Shown piece after piece: positions 12,423-25,648 of a stretch of 64,000 nt of DNA. Origin of the DNA: Nephromyces sp. MM_2019. Its lineage: Eukaryota; Apicomplexa; Aconoidasida; Nephromycida. A program made the translations under genes and the position numbers. Numbering within the stretch: position 1 is the stretch's first letter; every line of letters begins with the position of its first letter. The DNA is taken from positions 8,346 to 72,345 of the forward strand of contig JADHZB010001888.1 in NCBI GenBank assembly GCA_015657535.1. The letters are read 5' to 3'. The notes under the pieces were generated by a model, which saw only the letters and a program-made list of their open reading frames with translations, had not been told where the DNA came from and searched no databases.

Positions 12423-12667
12423 CTATATTAAAAATTTTCAAGCCAAAAATTTAACAGTTTTTTAAGATAAATAGCCATAAAATTTTTTTAAAGAGTTTTT
12501 CAAGAACTTTTTCAAGTAGATAAAATTGAATTTTTGAATATATGCCTTATCTTGTGATATTTACTTCAGAAAAATTAGCCATTATAATAATGGCTAAATT
12601 GTTGAGAGTAGTTAACTTTACTAAGATCAACGAGTATCTCGAAATTTGAGAATAGATAAGAATACGT

Positions 12668-14742
12668 TTACATCAGAATTGTGCCACTGACTGTAATTGA
12701 CTCATTAACCGATTTATTGGGTAAAATAAAAGCCTCATTGATGAAACATTCATCTGATATTTGGACATCCTCTCCAATAACTGTTAAACCCTCCACACGG
12801 ACCTGAAAAATATTATTGAGCTTATTATAAAAGTTAATAAATAGATAAACTAACTTCTTACCCATTTTCCAATATTAGAGTTCCATCCAACAATTGATTT
12901 TGAAATCCATGAATAATCATCAATATTCACACCTAAATATTTTGGGTCATATGAATTTGTGGAATGAATATGAAAAGTTGCATTGTTTTTTACCTTGCAT
13001 AACGGCAGTGTTTTTTATTCTACATCCGTTTCCTATTTTACAATTTTTGTCTATGGTTACATTTGGTCCTATTAAACAACCCGTTCCGATGGTTGCACTG
13101 CTATCCTATGAAAATATTTGGTTAGTATTTAGTGAAATATCTGATATAAAGGATTTATTTATTCTTACTACTATAGTATTTCCAATAAACTGAGGTCCAG
13201 AAGTTATTTGAGGTATTGAAGAATCATTTTCACATTGATTTTGAATCTGAGAAATATTTTCTAAATATAGTTCCATTCCCGTAATGAAGTCCTCTGGCTT
13301 TCCTATATCAGCCCTGCCCAAAAATTGGGATATTAGATTTAGCTAGAGAGCTAAGAAATAGGGAGGGATTTTACCAGTATCCTTTTAGCTTCATACAATG
13401 GAGCTTTCCTTCTCGAGCAATAAAGGGAAAAACTTCTGTCTCAATGGAAGTTTTCTTTAGGTTTATCCTTTTTACTATTTCCTTCTTTAGCACATAGATT
13501 CCTGATGTGAGTGTAAATTTGATCAATCAGGGGTATTGGGGCTAAAAATTTCAAGGTGTTAGTACCAGCATTTATCCATTCCCCTACGAATTGTTTGGGT
13601 TTTTCAACAAATTGTGAGATCTTTCCAGTTTCATCATGGACTACCACACCATATTTTGTAGGGTCCTTTACTTGTGTGACCTGATGAATATATTATTTAC
13701 ATTCACTTCTTTATTAAAAATTTGGAATAGTGAAGTTGTAGATACCAGTATTGTGCCTTCAGCATTAGAGATATTCTGGTGTTGTAATAGCTCAGAAAAC
13801 GGAAAATCGCATATCACATCACTGTTACACATAAAAAAGCAATCAGAATCATCATTGCAGTCCAGTAATTCTTTTTCTGCAAGCTTGAGGGGCCCTCCTA
13901 GATTTTTATTAATATTGAGCAGTTTTTAATTACTTTTAGACAGTATTCTTGAGCCTTTCTCAAGGCTAAAATGTGCTAAAACGCACTAACCTGTTCCTAA
14001 GGGCACCTTTTCATGAGAGCATGTTATTTTGATATTGAACTGTGTATCAAAATTGTAGCAATTAGATCTAGAATAAAGATTTCCGCATAAAATAGTTCTG
14101 TTGAAAATTCTTTACCTTTGTCTCAATATTCCTAAGAGCGTCAAGCATCTCCTCTGGTTTATAGGCTACAGCTAGGATTACATGATTTACACCAACCTTG
14201 TGATAAATGTTTAAGTATTTAAAAAATCAATATTATTATAAAATATGATAAGGTAATTTGAGACAGAAATTTCCAATTAAAATATATGAATATATATCAT
14301 TGGGTATTTTTAGCAGTTTATGTTCATGCTCATGTAATTGTATGTGGGTATCTATGAAAGTGTGTAAATTTGCTTCTGTTTTTTATAATATCTGAGTGTA
14401 AGTCGAGGTAGGGTTGAAGTCTATCTTAAGACTCGATTTTATATCATGATTAGTAAAAAAGTTTCAAAATATACATAAGATTGAATTCCAATAAGGAACT
14501 CAAAAGGCTGTGATCATTTGTTTGCTTATTTCTTAAAAATAATCAGTAGGGTATTAATATTTTAAAGGATTAAAATCCTAGTCATTTTTGGGTTTATTTT
14601 GGAGTCATTTTACCTTGGCTAAGGCAGATATTTGATGTTCGACTATTGATCGGTTGCAGAATTGAACTAAGGGTTTTGGCACCGAAAGTGTAAGGGGCCT
14701 TAGTCGAGTACCATACCCACCAACAAGAATAAGAGCCTTCAT
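12668..14742 (-). CDS. GMPPB: mannose-1-phosphate guanylyltransferase, catalytic (GMPPB type)
   Basis: Makes GDP-mannose from mannose-1-phosphate and GTP in the cytosol, for N-glycans, GPI anchors and other mannosylation. Ten exons: 14614-14742, 14116-14196, 13991-14039, 13746-13897, 13566-13680, 13375-13501, 13169-13313, 12994-13105, 12862-12932 and 12668-12802, giving 371 residues (animal GMPPB is about 360). The N-terminus [20 protein letters not shown] holds the nucleotide-binding [11 protein letters not shown] loop at residues 8-18. FVEKP, INAG (split by an intron), [12 protein letters not shown] and [16 protein letters not shown] follow. The C-terminal half is a left-handed beta-helix with hexapeptide repeats ([20 protein letters not shown]) and ends in SGTILM. 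All family motifs are intact, so the enzyme should be active. It is transcribed toward the secreted-protein gene, 245 bases away. Confidence 0.96.
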
Positions 14743-15704
14743 AACTTTTTATAAGATTAAGATTGAAGTATTTGTTTATTGATGTATGATTGGATCGAAT
14801 GCCAAGCTCTTTTATTTGCCTTAATAGAGGTCTATTTGTTGAAGAGGGTAGGTTGTGATTCCTTTCATGTAGATATCACTACCTTGTACTTTTTCTTGAG
14901 TCAAAATTTTTAGTTATATTAGTCCTAATCTTTAAAAAAATAAATGGGGGAGTACCATGTTTAAGAATAGTGAATTACGATACATTTTAACCAGCTGTCA
15001 AAAAGATTTCTCTAAAATGGTTTAAGATGGTGCTGAGCAAATTTCTAAATTAGTTGGATTTAAAAAGATTGTCCATATTTTAGTTATGCTTTAAGACAAG
15101 ATGAAGTAAAATGAGTGAAGTATTTTAGTTTTACACACCGGGTTGGATATATATTATTTTAATCTATGTGGGAATGAGTCCAAGCTGCCTTGTTTCCAAA
15201 ATGTTTACGCTACCAGGCTTATTACGCTCACACATAAGTAAAATGCTCATTTCTAGCTCATTTTATTTCAAAGGAATTTAGTAAAAAACTCGTTTATTAA
15301 TTCGAGATCAATTTATGTACACAGCATAACTTTACTGCCTACTTAGTTTAATATATTGTATTAAATGCCTTAGGTTAATCGTTACTATTCATCTGAACTT
15401 ACTAGATATATACATAACACCTATTTTATATCTATTTAAAGGGCTTTATTATCCAGTGACAGCCTTGTATAATTTATTAAAACGCTCATTTGTCCAATTA
15501 AATATGTTTGATTAATTTGCATAGATCAGCTTCTTTTCTTAGTGTTACTAATGTCATTCTTGAAAATATTAGTATTACATTGATTTGATAAAATGATATG
15601 ACACTTCTGGACTTGTATGTAGGCTTTCGAATACATTTTCGAAACTAAATACTCAGGATTAAGATTTTCATTTTTATTAGTTTTTAATTAAATTGAATAT
15701 CACA
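14743..15704. other. divergent intergenic region GMPPB-TRF4
   Basis: About 960 AT-rich bases between the divergent GMPPB and TRF4 starts. It must hold both promoters. No motif or extra gene is recognised. Confidence 0.6.
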
Positions 15705-18028
15705 ATGCTAAGAGACCTCAAGCAAACCCTTCCTACTGAACTCTTCACTCGCATCACTGAGAGCATTAAGTCATCCAATACTACTCAATTTGGCTCAGAG
15801 ACATATAATATCGAGGATGGAGGCCAATCAAAGAGGCAAAAGGAATCCAATGACATACTAAGGGCATCCCTCTTAAACTTTCGCACTCGCAGACAAAGTT
15901 CAATTTTGAAAGCCCAAAATGATAGCTCCTATATCATATCATTACATACCACTACAAATAATACAACTTCTACCATAGACTCTAAAAATAAGTTTAACAA
16001 TCACTCAGACATTAATACAAGTGTACTTGACAATGATTTTATTCCACTTACTGAATTCACTAACTCAAATAAACCAACTGGCGATGACAGCATTAGCAAC
16101 CAAGTGAAACACCTAGCTAAGAAATCTTTTTCACAACCAGGCAAGTTTCAACATCCTTTGAAAGCTACATCCACTAACAATAATCAAATTAATTTGCTCA
16201 GGAAACCAAATTCCCATTTGGCTAAAATATAAAAGGAATTTATCTTTGGCCTTGGATTTTTTTGGTCAACTACATGAAGAAATACTTGATTTGCTACACC
16301 ATGTTGATCTAACAATTACAGAAATTGAAAACAGGAAAAAGGTAGATAGTTTTGTTAACTAGTGTCTCAAAGTTCATCTTAATTCAATAAAACATACTAG
16401 ACTCTATGATTTTATATCATTCTTACGTTTAAATGAAGATTAAGTATTTATTTTACCTATATATCGAAAAACAAGATTAATACTATAAGAAGCTAAATAT
16501 CTCAATATTTTCTTTAAGATACTTGCCAAAATCAAAGCTATTTCCGAGTACCTTTGGCCAGGATGTAAAGTTAAATTATTTGGTTCTTTTTATACTGGAC
16601 TCTCCTTACCTGATGGTGACCTTGACATTTGCATAATGAATGCAAAAGGAACTAAGAAAAATAACTTAGAGGTACTATTATATAAAAACCTTAGAGTTTA
16701 CCTAATCCTCACTTCAAATTAAAAAAAATCAATGCATGGGATATAATTTACTCAGATTTTAGCTGATTTCATTAAAAGACACTCATTAGCAATTCCCTCC
16801 TCTATTGAATTAATTTTGAACGCACGTGTCCCCATTATCAAATTTATCGACCAAACACATTCAGTCCAAATTGATATATGTTTTGATGAACTTTCGGCTA
16901 TTGAAACCTCTGATTTCATAAGATCTAACGTAAGCTTAAAACTTTTTATTATAATAAAAATAAGAAATTCATTACTTCCAATCGTCTTATTTCAGTTGGA
17001 AGAGTTTCCCCACCTTCGACCATTAATAATTTTGAACAAGATATTCTTGAGACAAAGGCAATTAGCAGATACTTATACTGGAGGAATAGGCTCTTACCTT
17101 TTATTCACAATGGTGAATGAAAACTTCCTTCATGCACATCACTAATAACAAAACATTAATTTTTAAAATTTTTTTTACAACAGTGCCTTGGATACCTCCA
17201 ACATATTAAAAAGCTAAAATTAAAATCATCAGTCAACGAAATAAACTTAGGTCAACTCTTGTTTTACTTTTACCAGTTTTTCGGTAATGATCATGACCAC
17301 AACATCTATGGAATTCGGTAAGCAAAGAGCAAATAAAGAAACTCATGATTTAAATTATTTTATTCTACTTCCAAATTCAATAGTACATCCAAAGGTGGAT
17401 CTATATTCCCCAAGTCATTTAAGAAATGGGAGAATGGTAAAAGCTCGCTTCTAACAATAGAAAGTCCATTGGTATGGATTCAAGCTACTCAATTATCATA
17501 TGTATAATACCTCCTTTTTTTCCACAGAAAATTAACATAAATCTTGGTCAGAACGTTTTCAAATATAAGCAGATACAATTATCATGGAGAAACGCTTGGA
17601 TGGTAATAAGCCATATATTTACCTAGCTTGTGACTAAGAATTTAATAATTTAACCTATCTTAGATAAAGTTTTACTCCCTGCTGTTACTAATAATGAATA
17701 AACCTTATGTTTGGAATAATTTACTCAGAACCTTGTTAATTATTGGAATGGTTACCCGAATAATAAGGACCAAGTTTCTTTACTTCTTGGAATGATTAAC
17801 TCGAATGATGAACTTTTCAAAAATAGAAGTTTAGATAGATATAATACTGACACAAAATATAATGGCGTATCAGCTTTAAAGGAGAAACCAAAATTATCAG
17901 ATACTATAATCAATAATGCTCGAATGAATCTCCAAGAGATTATAAGCAAATCAAAAAAAAGAAAGCTGCAAAAGAAGAAATACTCACCAGTGGAAGATGG
18001 GAAATTTAAATTTAAGAAATATTTATGA
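15705..18028 (+). CDS. TRF4/PAPD5-type non-canonical poly(A) polymerase
   Basis: TRF4-family enzymes (TRAMP complex) add short oligo(A) tails to nuclear RNAs to mark them for exosome decay or processing. Nine exons: 15705-16140, 16202-16341, 16519-16671, 16756-16929, 16996-17112, 17184-17317, 17384-17471, 17528-17602 and 17729-18028, total 538 residues. After a Ser/Asn-rich N-terminal region of about 145 residues come LHEEILDLLHHV and the nucleotidyltransferase core GSFYTGLSLPDGDLDICI, with the GS motif and two catalytic Asp. The third acidic residue lies in VQIDICFD. The PAP-associated region has FPHLRPLIILNKIFLRQRQL, GGIGSYLLFTM and LGQLLFYFYQFFG, and RTSKGG lies where the family has its base-recognition loop. 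The tail is very basic. The first intron (16141-16201) appears to be GC-AG (CAG|GCAAGT); without it exons 1 and 2 are out of frame. Confidence 0.93.
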
Positions 18029-19368
18029 CTAACCTTACAACTTTTATATATATATCTAATTGAATCTACTTTTGTTCCCAATAGAACATAGATTCAGCAT
18101 TATTTACTCTAAAATATTTCCTAATTTATCACATTCTAATCTTCAAATAGTTAAAACTTTCAATTTTTCAAGCCATGAACATTATATTTTCAAATTCAAA
18201 TCCTTATCAAAAGCTCATTTCTGGCTAACAAAAAACTATATATATTTTTATTAATCTAAAATGAATGCAATTATTTTCTTAACAATTTAAAGTAGTAAAT
18301 AAAGCAAGTATACTTTAAAAATTAATTAACTTTGGATGAAGTTTCACAATTTAACATGATTTCCAATTTTCAAAGTACTTGTTTATTTCTTAATGTTTAA
18401 ATCTACAATAAATACATTAGGATTCAAATCCTAGAGTGGTTAATCTTATTTAAGAAGTATAAATTCCAGTGAATTGATCACATCATTCCAGGGAACTTAT
18501 AATCATTTCTTTAGTAAAACACATCTAACAAAGTATCTAATGCATTACTGAGTTACACTTGAATAATTCAAGCATTCCAAATTTAATTAGGAGAGTTAGC
18601 CTTCATTAAAATTAATCACTTTTTATTATCTTTATTAAGTCACAACATATTCACGTTAGGAATAATAGAGCTGCAATAATATTTTAAGTTAGTAAGTCTT
18701 TGTTAGTTTTAATAACTTTTGTTCATTAGTAGTAAAATAGATAAATAAAATTTAAAATGAAACAAACTGACCTAATTAGATTGGTATCAAATCAGTTAGG
18801 AAAACCTAGAGCGAAATAGCAATTAACAACTTTTAAGGTAAAAAGTTGTCAGATGTGATAAAGAAACAATTACATAAATAAAAAGAAAAAAAAGACTTGT
18901 CCAAAGTAAATATTTGATTAGCAAATTGGAATCTAAAATAGCTCAACATCTAGGTAGTGTTAATGTGTTCGTACAATGTTCTGGAGTTTTGTTTAAAAAA
19001 AGTTACTGACAAAAAACTTTGTGTTAAACAAAGTCAAGGAGTAGTGAGTTGCTACACAAAATATCTATTTACTCATATAACAATTGCCTAGCCTACTCAT
19101 GTTGCTAATGCATTGGTAAGCATTAATAACTTTAGAGCATTTGAAGTATCAATTTATGTTGTTGAATACTTAAGATCGAAATTTATAACCCAAGCCCTTT
19201 AACTGGGTGTTTTTTTTAATAATCCCTATCTAAAACTTATAATAAAGATCAGTCTTAACAGTAATGCGATTTTATTTTATTTCTAACTAATATATCCTCT
19301 GCTTACTCAACTAAATTTTACCACACCATCTACTAAACCGTGTGATTAGATCTTACAGAATCTCTTCC
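18029..19368. other. intergenic stretch TRF4-RED
   Basis: 1.3 kb of AT-rich sequence with no coding exons seen. It contains two small perfect hairpins, 18826-18849 (9-bp stem) and 19188-19208 (5-bp stem followed by a T run). The right end should hold the RED promoter. Confidence 0.6.
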
Positions 19369-22365
19369 ATGATGGCTTTAACCAACGCAGATTTTAGATC
19401 ATTAATTAAAGCTGGTAACCAAGGAGACCTTGATATACCACAAGACAATAATAAGAGGTATGTACAGATAAAATTCAATTCAAAACCAAAGCATCAGCCC
19501 CAATTAACTTAGATGAGGCTTAGGAAACCCACTCCCGTTGATTTTTATTTTAATCAGCTTGATTGATTTAACTGCTAGAATATCAATGATGATACTTTGC
19601 AAAAAGTTTCATTAAAACATTACACTTGTTTAATCACTTCAGAAAGACTATCTCTAAGCCCGTACAGAATGAATCTAAGAAGGAAAGTCGAAAATTACGA
19701 TACATACAGCTTCAAAAGAAAAAAGAACAGAAGTAAGCTGAAAGCAATCAACATATTGTTATCTGATCTTACTTCTTAATTTTTTAACATTTCTGATTAC
19801 ACTTCAACCAGCAATACCAATAGCAACAAAGATGACGAAGCACCTACATATCGAGATAGAGCGGAAGAAAGGCGAAAGCTACAAAATGGAGTTGCTGATG
19901 AATCATACGAGATGAGCCAAAGGACCGTTGAGGAGTCGAAATATTTGGTACACTTAAATTTGAGAATATGATTTACTTGCTATAAAAACTAATTGAGCTT
20001 GATGTTTTTAATTTTGGTCACCTTTAATCTTACACTAATCCATTTATATATTCAATCTTTCAAGGGTGGAGACATAGACCATACACATCTTGTTAAAGGT
20101 CTTGATTATGCACTACTATCTAAAGTTAGGAACGAGTCACAACAAGCACAAACTGAAGCAGAAAATCGGTAGATAACATAATTTGACACTTTTTACACTT
20201 TTAACAAGTGTTATTTAAAGTTCCTTTTTATAACTTGCCTTTTAGATCCTTGAAGGTCCGTGAAGAAAATCAAAGTCGTAGAATAATTCCAATGAAAACA
20301 AAAACTGGACAAAATATCTACAAATTACTGATACAACAAATACATCCTCATAACTTATCTTTCAGAGAAAGGCTCAGTCACTATAACAAGATAATTCTAA
20401 AGGTAATTTTTATTTAAATGTAATTGCTTTTTTAACTCCCTATTGACATTTTAGGGTCTTAGGTTCAAAGGAAATGCTGATACATTCCTACCAGGTCGAA
20501 CTTGTTACTTATACGATGTTGGAATGGAAATGGTTGGTGAAGATACCCCTACAGTTGTCTTTAATCCTATTGAGGATTGCCCCCAACCTAAGGAAGGACT
20601 ACCTCTCAATGCTAGCCCTCAGCTGATACAAGTACATCAATTTTACATCTCAGAACACTATGTGATATTTTTCTTTAATTTCAACTCCTAACTTCCATAT
20701 CTTGAACTAATGATACTCCCATTTTATACAACTATTAGGACATTGGTGAAGTCTTGAGGTGGCATGCGATCAACAGAAAAAAGAAAAAAAATGAGAGAAG
20801 TAACTTTAAAAATCAGCTTAGCATCTTTAGTTTTCTCTTAATAGCCAATTTCTTGCAGTGATGGCACGACCTGGATCATCAATCTATACATCTCAAACTC
20901 AAAGTGCTCAAATACCTCCGAATCACAACATCAAGAATGGTAGTATACTCAAAGCTAACGATTCTAAAGACATATATAACGACATAGGGAATTATAATCC
21001 TGATGAATTTTTGAAAGACTCAATCAACTCCACAAAGAAAAACGCTGAAATCGAGCTAATCGACACTCATATCAATAAGCAAGATGATGAAGATCAAGTT
21101 GATGAAGATCAAATTGATGATGATTTTAACACTCGATACAGGTATAAACTCTCCTTATCCACACAATATCAGCTTGTTCCTTACAGTTTCAAATTATATT
21201 TTTTAAATACTTTATATACCCCTTTGAAATTCCAGAATGGACATTATAAGAGATGAACAAGGAATGGAAGTTGATGATGGTATAATTTAGATAACCTTGA
21301 ATAGCTCACCTTCTATACAAATAAAGAAAGCATAAATCATACCATTTCCCTAATACTTTTATATTTTATATTATCATCACAGCGAATACCTGCTTTCCAT
21401 CATTTTATGTAACAACTGAACACCCTCAACCTACCTTATCCCCACAGCTAGAAATACCAAAAAACAGGTTTAGGAATACTGAGTTTTTAAATTTTTTAAA
21501 TACCTCAAAGCTTCATTTTACAGCAAATACATGAACACAAATCTTAACGCAAAACAATATGGGCTCTCCCAAAGTAAATATTTTATTAAGAATTTGTAAA
21601 GAAAAACAAAATACCACTATTTTATATCCTATTCAAGCTTAATTCCATACATAATATAATAATCTTTTTATTAATTATAGCTGGAATGACTACCGATGAT
21701 CAAGACAGAAGCCTCCAGTCCATCTATAAGCGTGATGAAGAAGCGCTTAGGAAAAGGTCTAACCAAGATGAACGAGAGAAAGATCCGGCCTTTATATCTG
21801 ACAACTACATGGAATGCTATCCAGGTAACATTAAGCTGAATTTAATGTTTACCTATAACACCATTATTACCTTGAAAATTCTAATCAAAATTTTTCAATT
21901 ATTAAAGGTTATCTATCTTATTCCTAAATTAAATTTCATATTAGATTATGGTGCTGATATATCCTATGAAGCTTACGATAGCGATGATGACGAAGATCGT
22001 AGTAAAATGGATATGGGTAGACTTAAACAATTCGGAGCTAAAAAGCGGGATTTCTTTTCAAATAGAGAGGATTGGGAGGACTATCAATCAACTAAAGAAG
22101 CACTACCAAAGTAAGTATGAAACTACTTTTTGTTTTTAATAATTCTATATTGAATATTTGATTTCTCAGAGCTGCTTTCCAATATGGCCGCAAAATGAAT
22201 GACAATAGAGTCACAAGAAGAAAGAAGAAGCTTAATCCAGAAGAGGAATGGAAAAAGATTGAGAAAGTTATAACTGTCTGACTACATTTGAAAAACGAAG
22301 ATTTTTATGTTTGTTGTATGATTCCCTTTCAGGTGATAGGTGAAAAGGCTAAAGCAATAAAATAG
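19369..22365 (+). CDS. IK: protein RED (IK), spliceosome-associated factor
   Basis: RED/IK is a component of the pre-catalytic spliceosome (B complex), working with SMU1. Fifteen exons: 19369-19457, 19643-19732, 19812-19947, 20065-20168, 20246-20402, 20455-20631, 20739-20799, 20859-21141, 21236-21279, 21383-21467, 21524-21573, 21681-21824, 21945-22110, 22170-22266 and 22333-22365, giving 571 residues, close to the animal protein (about 557). Signatures in order: LTNADFRSLI, YRDRAEERRKLQNGV, GGDIDHTHLVKGLDYALLSK, TKTGQNIYK, LPGRTCYLYDV, DIYNDIGNYNP, NYMECYPG, DYSADI-like acidic region before KMDMG, and EDWEDYQSTKEALPKAAFQYG followed by a basic tail. The long RE/RD repeat of animals is absent and replaced by acidic DED/QID segments. 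Exons 10-11 (21383-21573) are the least conserved and could be modelled differently. Confidence 0.96.
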
Positions 22366-22611
22366 GATATATAAGTCAATAAGAAGGTTGTCTCTAACTT
22401 CAAGATCTCTTAAGATCGACTTGTTCATCTATATTTTTAAGGAATTTATCAAAAGCTATTTAATTCCGAATTAACGAACTTTATGTACAATAAAAACCAA
22501 CCAGCTAGTACTTCAATAATCTAAAACTCAAATTTCAAAGATTATCAAAACTGTTGCTATATAAACATTTTACCTGAAAATTGTAAACTTTAGTAACTAG
22601 CAAATTATGAA

Positions 22612-25600
22612 CTAAAGTAAAAGATAAGGCTTTTGTAATCTTTCAATATTTTGCAACTCCTGATCTAACTCTTGCATCATAAACGATTGTTTATATACCC
22701 AAGCCCTGCAATAAAATAAATTAAAAAATTCATATCAAAAATAACACCTTGAGTTTAAATACCGCTTCAAGAAACAGATCTTGATAATCTCAATGATTTT
22801 AAATTTAAAATCTGAGCTATCTTGCTCCAAAAGCTCTTTGTTTTGATTGAAACTTTCAACTACCTAAATAGTATTCAGATCTTTGAATTACAATATGAAA
22901 TACTTGAAGTGACATTGACATTATTGAATTGAACCTTAATCGAATAATCAAGAGTCTTGTCGTATTTCCCTGATTTTTGGTAGCATTCCAAAAGATAACA
23001 CTTAGTTTTCAAAAGGTCATGTAAAACTCTCAGTGTGTGTTCTATGTCATTATTCGGTGAGCAATTATACTGGAGAGCCTCCAACTTTAAAATGTTATCA
23101 TATAATAATGCCTCAGACTCTTCAAACCTTGAGTCTTTAAATAAATTAATAGCCTGGGTGTTAATACCATAGGATTGACTTTCCTTTTGAATGTCTTTAT
23201 CACTCCAAAATTTCAGATTTCTCTTAGAGTTACTGGTTAAAGAACCTGAGCTTAAAGAATTTTTCGTTTTCTCCTAATCTTTTTATAAGCAATTCATGAA
23301 ATTATATCGAGCAATCAGTACATGATTTTGAGTTGTTAGAATCGTTTTCTTTCTTAGAACAATCTGTAGTTTTATTCTCCAACTGAACTGAGCATTCTAA
23401 TTGACCACTTGAAAGACTTGCCAGTGCTTCATGTGCATTATTACTGTTGGGAGAAATTTTCAGAACCTCAAGAATTTCAATTTTTGCAGCTTGCGTACGA
23501 TTTAACATTTTCAAAGATTCAGCTTTACGTAATTTATACTTTATCAATAAACTAATTTTGTTTTTAATTAAATTTTCGAAAACGCAACAGTTTCCAAGTC
23601 CTTTGTTACAATTTAAATAATCATAAGCCTGTATATTTTAATTTTGAAATACAGCCTCTTCTAAGCTAGTTTTATTTACAATTTACCTCAATATCATTAC
23701 TTTTCTGATTACTTAAACCATTGGCATTAATGTAATGTAAAGGTACTTCTTTTCCTATAAAGGTAGGTGAATATATAACTTTGAACTTTGATAACCAATC
23801 TGCTTGCTTGTCAATAGATAAATCTGAATATATCTTAGCAGATTCATAATCTTCGTTGATGAAGTAGAGTGATGAGATATTAGAATAAATTAAAGCGAGG
23901 AAACCGGAGTTTTTGGTATCCTTAGCCATTGCAGTAACAAGTTTGTTGTAGTTTTCGCTGATAAACTGAAATAGTTTACTATCATTTCTGATTCGTTTTT
24001 GAAGTCTATTGGCTGGCAACTTAACTTCAAAAAATTGTTTGATTACACTGAAACAACAATTTTGATATAAAAAACTGTCTAATTAGAGATTCAAAACTTT
24101 TTTAACTAAGCTCACTTTTTCAATCTTCTAATATCCCCAACAAGTAAAGTTTTTATATAGTCATTTTTCCACTCCTTTAGGTTATTTGCTTTCTCTAAAA
24201 ATTCCAAAGCCCTAATACATTTTTGAAAAAGTAATGATTGAATAACACTTTTAAAAAGTTCTGACCAACCCAATTTGTTTGCCATCAAATAGACTCGCTA
24301 TTCCTGCACGTATTAGAGTAGCACCAAAAATGTCGTAAATTTCATCTGAATCTCTATTTGGTGGTTTCGAATCGAAAGTAGTGCATTCAAGATAATTATT
24401 AATCATTTTCAAAGCCTTAGAACAATCTTGAACACACTTGAAAAGGGAAAAGCTTGCTTCATATTACTGAATAAATTTTAAGTTTTCAGATAAATTATAC
24501 CTTATCAAATTTACACATTAAAAGGTAACAAAGCGATCTATTTGCAATAGACAAAATAGAAGGGCTGGACTCAATTGATGAGGAATAATAGCACATAGCA
24601 CTCTTTAGGTCCCCATTATTAAAACATAAATCACCTTTTTCCTTTAATAAAGTTGGGCATGAATTACAATCCAATATATTAACATAAGCATCTCTAATGT
24701 CATCAGGAACTTTGAAGCTTTGCTTTTTGAAAGCCCCCTCATCTCGATTTTCTAATTCAGAAGCTATTTTTGTTGATTTTTGAGTTAAATTTACATAAAC
24801 TAAGCCTATTGGTTTCCGTGGCGTATGCTGAGTAAAAGTTTGATAAGATTTAATAATTAGGTATATTCGGAAATTTAATTATATATGTTAATTTAATTTT
24901 ATCGAACCATATGGCTTTGATCTAGCCCCTTGTTGAATATTTCTGGAAATTTTCTGAAAGTTATTAATTACTCCAGAGACATTACAAGGGTCTGTGACAT
25001 ACCTCCTTCACTAGCATTACTAGTAGTATTCGAAATTAGTCTATTATCCCAGTTTTGGTTTGTACACTTTGTTTTTTCTAGTGCTCCAGAAAATTCAGAA
25101 AAGATTTGGTCTGTTGCACTTGTTTTAATCTCGTTTAATTTCCTATCTATAGCTTGATTATCCTCTTCATGTCTCTCGATTAAACTTTCTTGGCAATAAG
25201 ATTTTAGCTTCTCAGCACTTTTGTGGAATTTTGCTTTTTGAAGCTCTTTAAAGTTTACTGAGAACTCGAGGCTAGAGCTACGTCTTTCTAAAATAAAATC
25301 TTTTTTATTCGACTCCGCGCAAATGTAAAGTTTATTCCAAAGAACTTTGTACTTTTTGACAAGAATTATCAATAAGATTTTACCATTTTCTATATAATCT
25401 ACCCTATTTTCTTCATTGTCAGGCTCTATTTCACCTGATAAGTCACACTCGAAGAAGAAAGGTGGATTACTTAATCTAATATAAAACTTGCTCAAAACTA
25501 TCTCCGGAAAACAATGGTATTTAAGAAATCTAGGGTAATTGGAGTAAGTCTTTTTTTGAATAGCGGCTAATTCCTTCATTGGCATTTGGACTTGAATTTC

Positions 25601-25648
25601 AAGATTTTCCAAAGTTTCAGACCACGTGTATTTCACAGACCTCGGCAT
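22612..25648 (-). CDS. DNAAF4: DNAAF4/DYX1C1-like dynein arm assembly factor (CS-TPR co-chaperone)
   Basis: DNAAF4 works in the cytoplasm with HSP90/HSP70 to preassemble axonemal dyneins. Ten exons: 25003-25648, 24908-24942, 24501-24827, 24270-24436, 24116-24211, 23687-24047, 23322-23628, 22935-23245, 22763-22863 and 22612-22705, total 814 residues. Residues 1 to about 115 form a CS/p23-like domain: start MPRSVKYTWSETLENLEIQV, then NPPFFFECDLSGEI and KILLIILVKKYKVLWNKL. A charged helical linker comes next, then TPRKPIGLVYVN and TPR repeats (LLKEKGDLCFNNGDLKSAM, NRSLCYLLMCKFDKCVQDCS). The order matches DNAAF4, but the family is usually about 420 residues. Here extra TPR-like helices (FQFISENYNKLVTAMAK, LRKAESLKMLNRTQAAKIEI, INLFKDSRFEESEALL) extend the C-terminus. 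An unrelated CS-TPR co-chaperone is the main alternative. It is convergent with RED, 246 bases apart. Confidence 0.8.

Noticed and set aside
12894..13929. Plus-strand open frames across 12894-13929
   Set aside because: Antisense to verified GMPPB exons on the minus strand.
15705..16341. Possible frameshift/pseudogene in the TRF4 gene
   Set aside because: The frame change is explained exactly by a 61-base GC-AG intron and all downstream catalytic residues are intact.
18418..18436. tRNA-like T-arm, GGATTCAAATCCT
   Set aside because: No acceptor, D-arm or anticodon stem can be built around it on either strand.
21430..21467. Alternative acceptor CCACAG for RED exon 10
   Set aside because: It puts the next exon out of frame with an early stop; the acceptor at 21382 keeps phase.
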